Source: Clostridia bacterium (lineage in GTDB: Bacteria; Bacillota_A; Clostridia; Oscillospirales; CAG-272). Taken from it: a stretch of DNA of 15,002 bases. The translations under genes and the position numbers were made by a program. This document shows, one piece after another, positions 12,821-15,002 of the stretch; position 1 is the first letter of the stretch; each line of letters opens with the position of its first letter. The notes beneath the pieces are model-generated. The model saw nothing but the letters and a program-made list of their open reading frames with translations. It searched no databases and was not told the origin of the DNA. Where the stretch lies: NCBI GenBank assembly GCA_017467225.1, contig JAFTSR010000003.1, positions 1 to 15,002 of the forward strand, in the 5' to 3' direction.

Positions 12821-13747
12821 ATGAACTACCGACATATTCATCCCAACTATCCCGACGCAGCCGATATCGACGGCTGGGCTGACGCGCTGTTCGCGGCGGC
12901 TTGCGAGATGCCCGTTACCGCAAACAATCTGGGCGGCTACGGCTTCCACAACGCCTGCGGCCCCATGCATCTGCACCGCTCGGCGTTGATGCAATTTTCG
13001 CAGCAGGGCATGCGCCCGTTCTATGGCATGTGGCATCCCGCGCTGAACGGCCCGCGTCCGCTTGTCGTGCATCTGCCGGGATATGGCTCCGAGCTTTCCA
13101 CCCACCCGGACATTGCCTCGGCAAACTACAATCTTTTGGAGCTTGTCCCCATGGGCTACTGGACGCCCGGCGGTTTTGCGGAGGAGCTGCGCGATCCCCA
13201 AACCGGTACCTGGCCGGTGCTCAATCAAAGCGTGATCGACCGCCATGGCGCGGAGAGCTACTGGGGCTGGATGATCAACGCCATCGGTGCCATCCGCTGG
13301 GCGATGCAGCAGCCCACGGTCATCCCGGAGCGTGTTTCCTTCTTTGGCACCAGCCAAGGCGGCGGCACGGCGCTGCTGCTTGCGTCGCTGTTCCACGATC
13401 ACGGCACACGCTGCGTCTGCGCGGACGAGCCCTTTTTGACGCACTATCCGCTTTCTGATTTTGAAGGCGCGTATGACGTTATCCGCGCCGGTATGGATGT
13501 CGTCGGCGAAGAAATCGGCTGGAACAATCTCGGCTATATCGACAATATGTGTCACGCGCACCGCATGGACTACCCTGTGCTGCTGACGCTTGGCACGGGA
13601 GACGCCGTCTGTCCGCCACCCACCATCCGCGCCCTTTTTGACAGCCTTGATACCGACAAAATGCTGTTCTCCATGCGCGGCCGCGGCCACGGTCACCAGT
13701 ACGAATTCATTCGCCACGTGCTGACGTATCTGGAACTTTATGCATAA
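12821..13747 (+). CDS. Alpha/beta hydrolase, acetylxylan esterase (AXE1/CE7)-like
   Basis: The protein has 308 residues without a signal peptide, so it is probably cytoplasmic. The nucleophile elbow FFGTSQGGG places the serine at 178; TLGTGDAVCPP gives the aspartate (261) and RGHGHQYEF the histidine (290 or 292). LVVHLPGYGSE (81-91) is the oxyanion-hole strand and WGWMINAIGAIRWAMQQP (148-165) the helix usual before the elbow. CE7 enzymes deacetylate acetylated sugars or cephalosporin C in other bacteria. Here the substrate is not shown, but such an intracellular esterase fits a gut bacterium using acetylated oligosaccharides. AAAAGGAG lies before the start, which is 14 bp past the DUF2442 stop. 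Confidence 0.85.
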   Translation: MNYRHIHPNYPDAADIDGWADALFAAACEMPVTANNLGGYGFHNACGPMHLHRSALMQFSQQGMRPFYGMWHPALNGPRPLVVHLPGYGSELSTHPDIASANYNLLELVPMGYWTPGGFAEELRDPQTGTWPVLNQSVIDRHGAESYWGWMINAIGAIRWAMQQPTVIPERVSFFGTSQGGGTALLLASLFHDHGTRCVCADEPFLTHYPLSDFEGAYDVIRAGMDVVGEEIGWNNLGYIDNMCHAHRMDYPVLLTLGTGDAVCPPPTIRALFDSLDTDKMLFSMRGRGHGHQYEFIRHVLTYLELYA

Positions 13748-13752
13748 GAAAT

Positions 13753-13788
13753 GCGGGGGAAACTTTTTTGAAAAAAAGTTTCCCCCGC
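13753..13788. repeat. 17-bp hairpin after the esterase gene, same family as the 9131-9617 repeats
   Basis: A perfect stem GCGGGGGAAACTTTTTT (13753-13769) pairs with 13772-13788 around a GA loop, 5 bp after the esterase stop. On the minus strand it is preceded by the AAGTTTTTTGAAGGGGG header seen with the plus-strand repeats. The T-run in the stem allows it to act as a terminator for the esterase transcript. Confidence 0.82.
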
Positions 13789-13819
13789 ACCCCCTTCAAA
13801 AAACTTTCAAACAAAAAGG

Positions 13820-13861
13820 ATAGGAAGCCATCGCTGCGACGACTTCCTATTTTTTATTTAG
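13820..13861. terminator. Bidirectional rho-independent terminator between convergent genes
   Basis: Stem ATAGGAAG (13820-13827) with CTTCCTAT (13843-13850) and a 15-nt loop, followed by TTTTTTATTTA on the plus strand. On the minus strand the stem is followed by CCTTTTTGTTTG. It lies between the plus-strand esterase and the minus-strand secreted protein, the classic place for a shared terminator. The remaining 85 bp up to 13946 show no further feature. Confidence 0.82.
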
Positions 13862-13946
13862 TTTAAGTTCTTAAAAGGACGGGAGTGGGGCTGAGTCACT
13901 GACGAAGCCACCGCGCCCTTTTTCAAAAAACGTTGGGGTGGGGTGG

Positions 13947-14945
13947 TTATGAAACTGTGTTGATATCATCCTCGCTCAGAGGGGTGAAGTAGAACACGAT
14001 CTTCATGACGGGTGTTTCGCCGTAGACGGTGTCACAATACACCTGCAGGCTGTTAAAGGTAATTTTCACAAGATCGCTCACGGCAGCGTCTTCGTCAGTC
14101 AGATAACGGCTATCCATCATCAGCGCACGTGGGATGATATAGCTCTCGCTGTGCATGAGCAGCTCGGCGGAATAAGAAACAAACTCGGCGTTCTTCAAGG
14201 AAATATCCGCGCGTGGCTTGACGACTAAATAATCCGCCGTCGTTTCGGTCACCTCGGCCAGAAAATACGGGTTGATATTTTTGTCGGTATCATACAGGTC
14301 GGGCAGAACGATCCTGAACATATTGGCACCGGTCAGCTTTTGCCAGTGGGCGAAATACATTCGTCCCTGCTGTCCTGCACTCTCCGGCGCATAATTCTTC
14401 AGGGAACACGTGGTAAGCACCGGCGTGGCGCCGTATTCCTCGGTCACACGCGCGTCTCTCTGTCGGAACTGACACTTTACGGTATCCCCGACGGAAATTT
14501 CAATCTGATTCACATATGCGGTACAAGGAATAATATACTGCTCACTATGCTTACGCAGCTCTTGGGCGCACGACGGAAAGATTTCTCGCGGATCGGCCAT
14601 ATCAACCGTGGGTGTGACAAGCGCGTAATAGTCGTGCATCTCATCAACTGTCGCGTAAAAATAGAGAAAATCATTGATGTCACGCGTCAGATCGGGTGTT
14701 TCCATCAACGCAGGGTCGGTCATCGCGAGCGCAGTTCCGGACAAGTTGCACCAGTATGTATTCGTATTTTTACCGGTTGATTGGGTAGGTGTATCGGTTT
14801 GCAGCTGTTTGCCTGTTCCCTCTATATCTGCCGCAGCCACCTCCTGTGGAGAAAGGGCACAGGAAAAGCAAGCGGCGCACAGCAAACAAAGCGCGCAAGC
14901 AAGACAAAGACCGCGGAGTTTTACGAAAATTTTTGTAGCCTTCAC
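13947..14945 (-). CDS. Secreted or membrane-anchored protein with two internal repeats, function unknown
   Basis: The start is taken at GTG 14945, 10 bp after AAAGGGG on the minus strand; ATG 14969 or 14996 upstream have no ribosome binding site. The protein is 332 residues. Residues 1-32 form a signal peptide: basic VKATKIFVKLRG, then a hydrophobic core with a cysteine every third residue from 14 to 29. A lipobox is possible at residue 26 but is not canonical. Residues 35-65 are low complexity and Thr/Gln-rich, a likely linker. Two related segments follow, about 96-183 and 227-321, both with Y-x-L-V-x-P near the start, HSE(Q/S)YIIP in the middle and YG(A/E)TPV near the end. I do not recognise the family; extracellular beta-rich repeats are the best description. 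Confidence 0.8.
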   Translation of the reverse strand: MKATKIFVKLRGLCLACALCLLCAACFSCALSPQEVAAADIEGTGKQLQTDTPTQSTGKNTNTYWCNLSGTALAMTDPALMETPDLTRDINDFLYFYATVDEMHDYYALVTPTVDMADPREIFPSCAQELRKHSEQYIIPCTAYVNQIEISVGDTVKCQFRQRDARVTEEYGATPVLTTCSLKNYAPESAGQQGRMYFAHWQKLTGANMFRIVLPDLYDTDKNINPYFLAEVTETTADYLVVKPRADISLKNAEFVSYSAELLMHSESYIIPRALMMDSRYLTDEDAAVSDLVKITFNSLQVYCDTVYGETPVMKIVFYFTPLSEDDINTVS

Positions 14946-15002
14946 ATCAAGGCAACCCCTTTCTGTCATAAAATTTGGGATGGCGTTTGTGGGCACAGCA
15001 AA

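Noticed and set aside
12686..13717. Antisense open frame of 343 codons opposite the esterase gene
   Set aside because: Same reason: the plus-strand esterase has a catalytic triad and a ribosome binding site, while the antisense frame has no domain and a composition typical of shadows.
1..15002. tRNA or rRNA genes
   Set aside because: No stretch showed the T-loop and anticodon-arm pattern of a tRNA or any rRNA-like conserved sequence by eye; a dedicated tRNA search was not possible.

Overview
The window looks like chromosomal DNA of a moderately GC-rich, gut-type Clostridia (Bacillota), probably an uncultured Oscillospirales- or Christensenellales-like organism. The reasons are strong AAGGAG-type ribosome binding sites at almost every start, an AzlCD pair, YgjV- and AXE1-like genes, small accessory enzymes packed head to tail, and intergenic hairpin repeats. 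The taxonomic call is inference. All genes are on the plus strand except the last, which converges on the others.

Layout: the 3' end of a probable uracil-DNA-glycosylase-family gene (1-219); a compact run of small genes (342-4954) for a YgjV-type membrane protein, a GNAT acetyltransferase, a small acidic protein, an ICMT/PEMT-type membrane methyltransferase, a toroid-fold prenyltransferase/cyclase-like protein, a class I glutamine amidotransferase and an EamA transporter. A small AT-rich GIY-YIG nuclease gene (5086-5385) follows, framed by inverted copies of a palindromic repeat. Next come azlC-azlD and a PHP-GNAT fusion, and then a gutted HAD-hydrolase pseudogene. A perfect 196-bp tandem duplication (8103-8494), a second GNAT (PAT-like) and a 500-bp hairpin-rich intergenic island lead into a HAD hydrolase and two APH-fold kinases. 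After these come a DUF4160-DUF2442/HTH pair with its own consensus promoter and operator, an acetylxylan-esterase-like hydrolase, a bidirectional terminator and a secreted two-repeat protein on the minus strand.

Most genes look like solitary housekeeping or accessory enzymes in short translationally coupled groups; I see no single pathway joining them. The parts that stand out are: (1) the GIY-YIG gene bounded by a 38-bp inverted repeat whose family recurs elsewhere in the window; (2) the DUF4160-DUF2442/HTH module with a dyad lying exactly between a perfect -35 and -10, which suggests autoregulation like that of a toxin-antitoxin operon; (3) a HAD frame that runs in phase into an APH frame through the only TAG stop in the window, while the APH homology begins before any usable start codon; and (4) a hairpin repeat that appears to carry a 75-nt multi-stem insertion.
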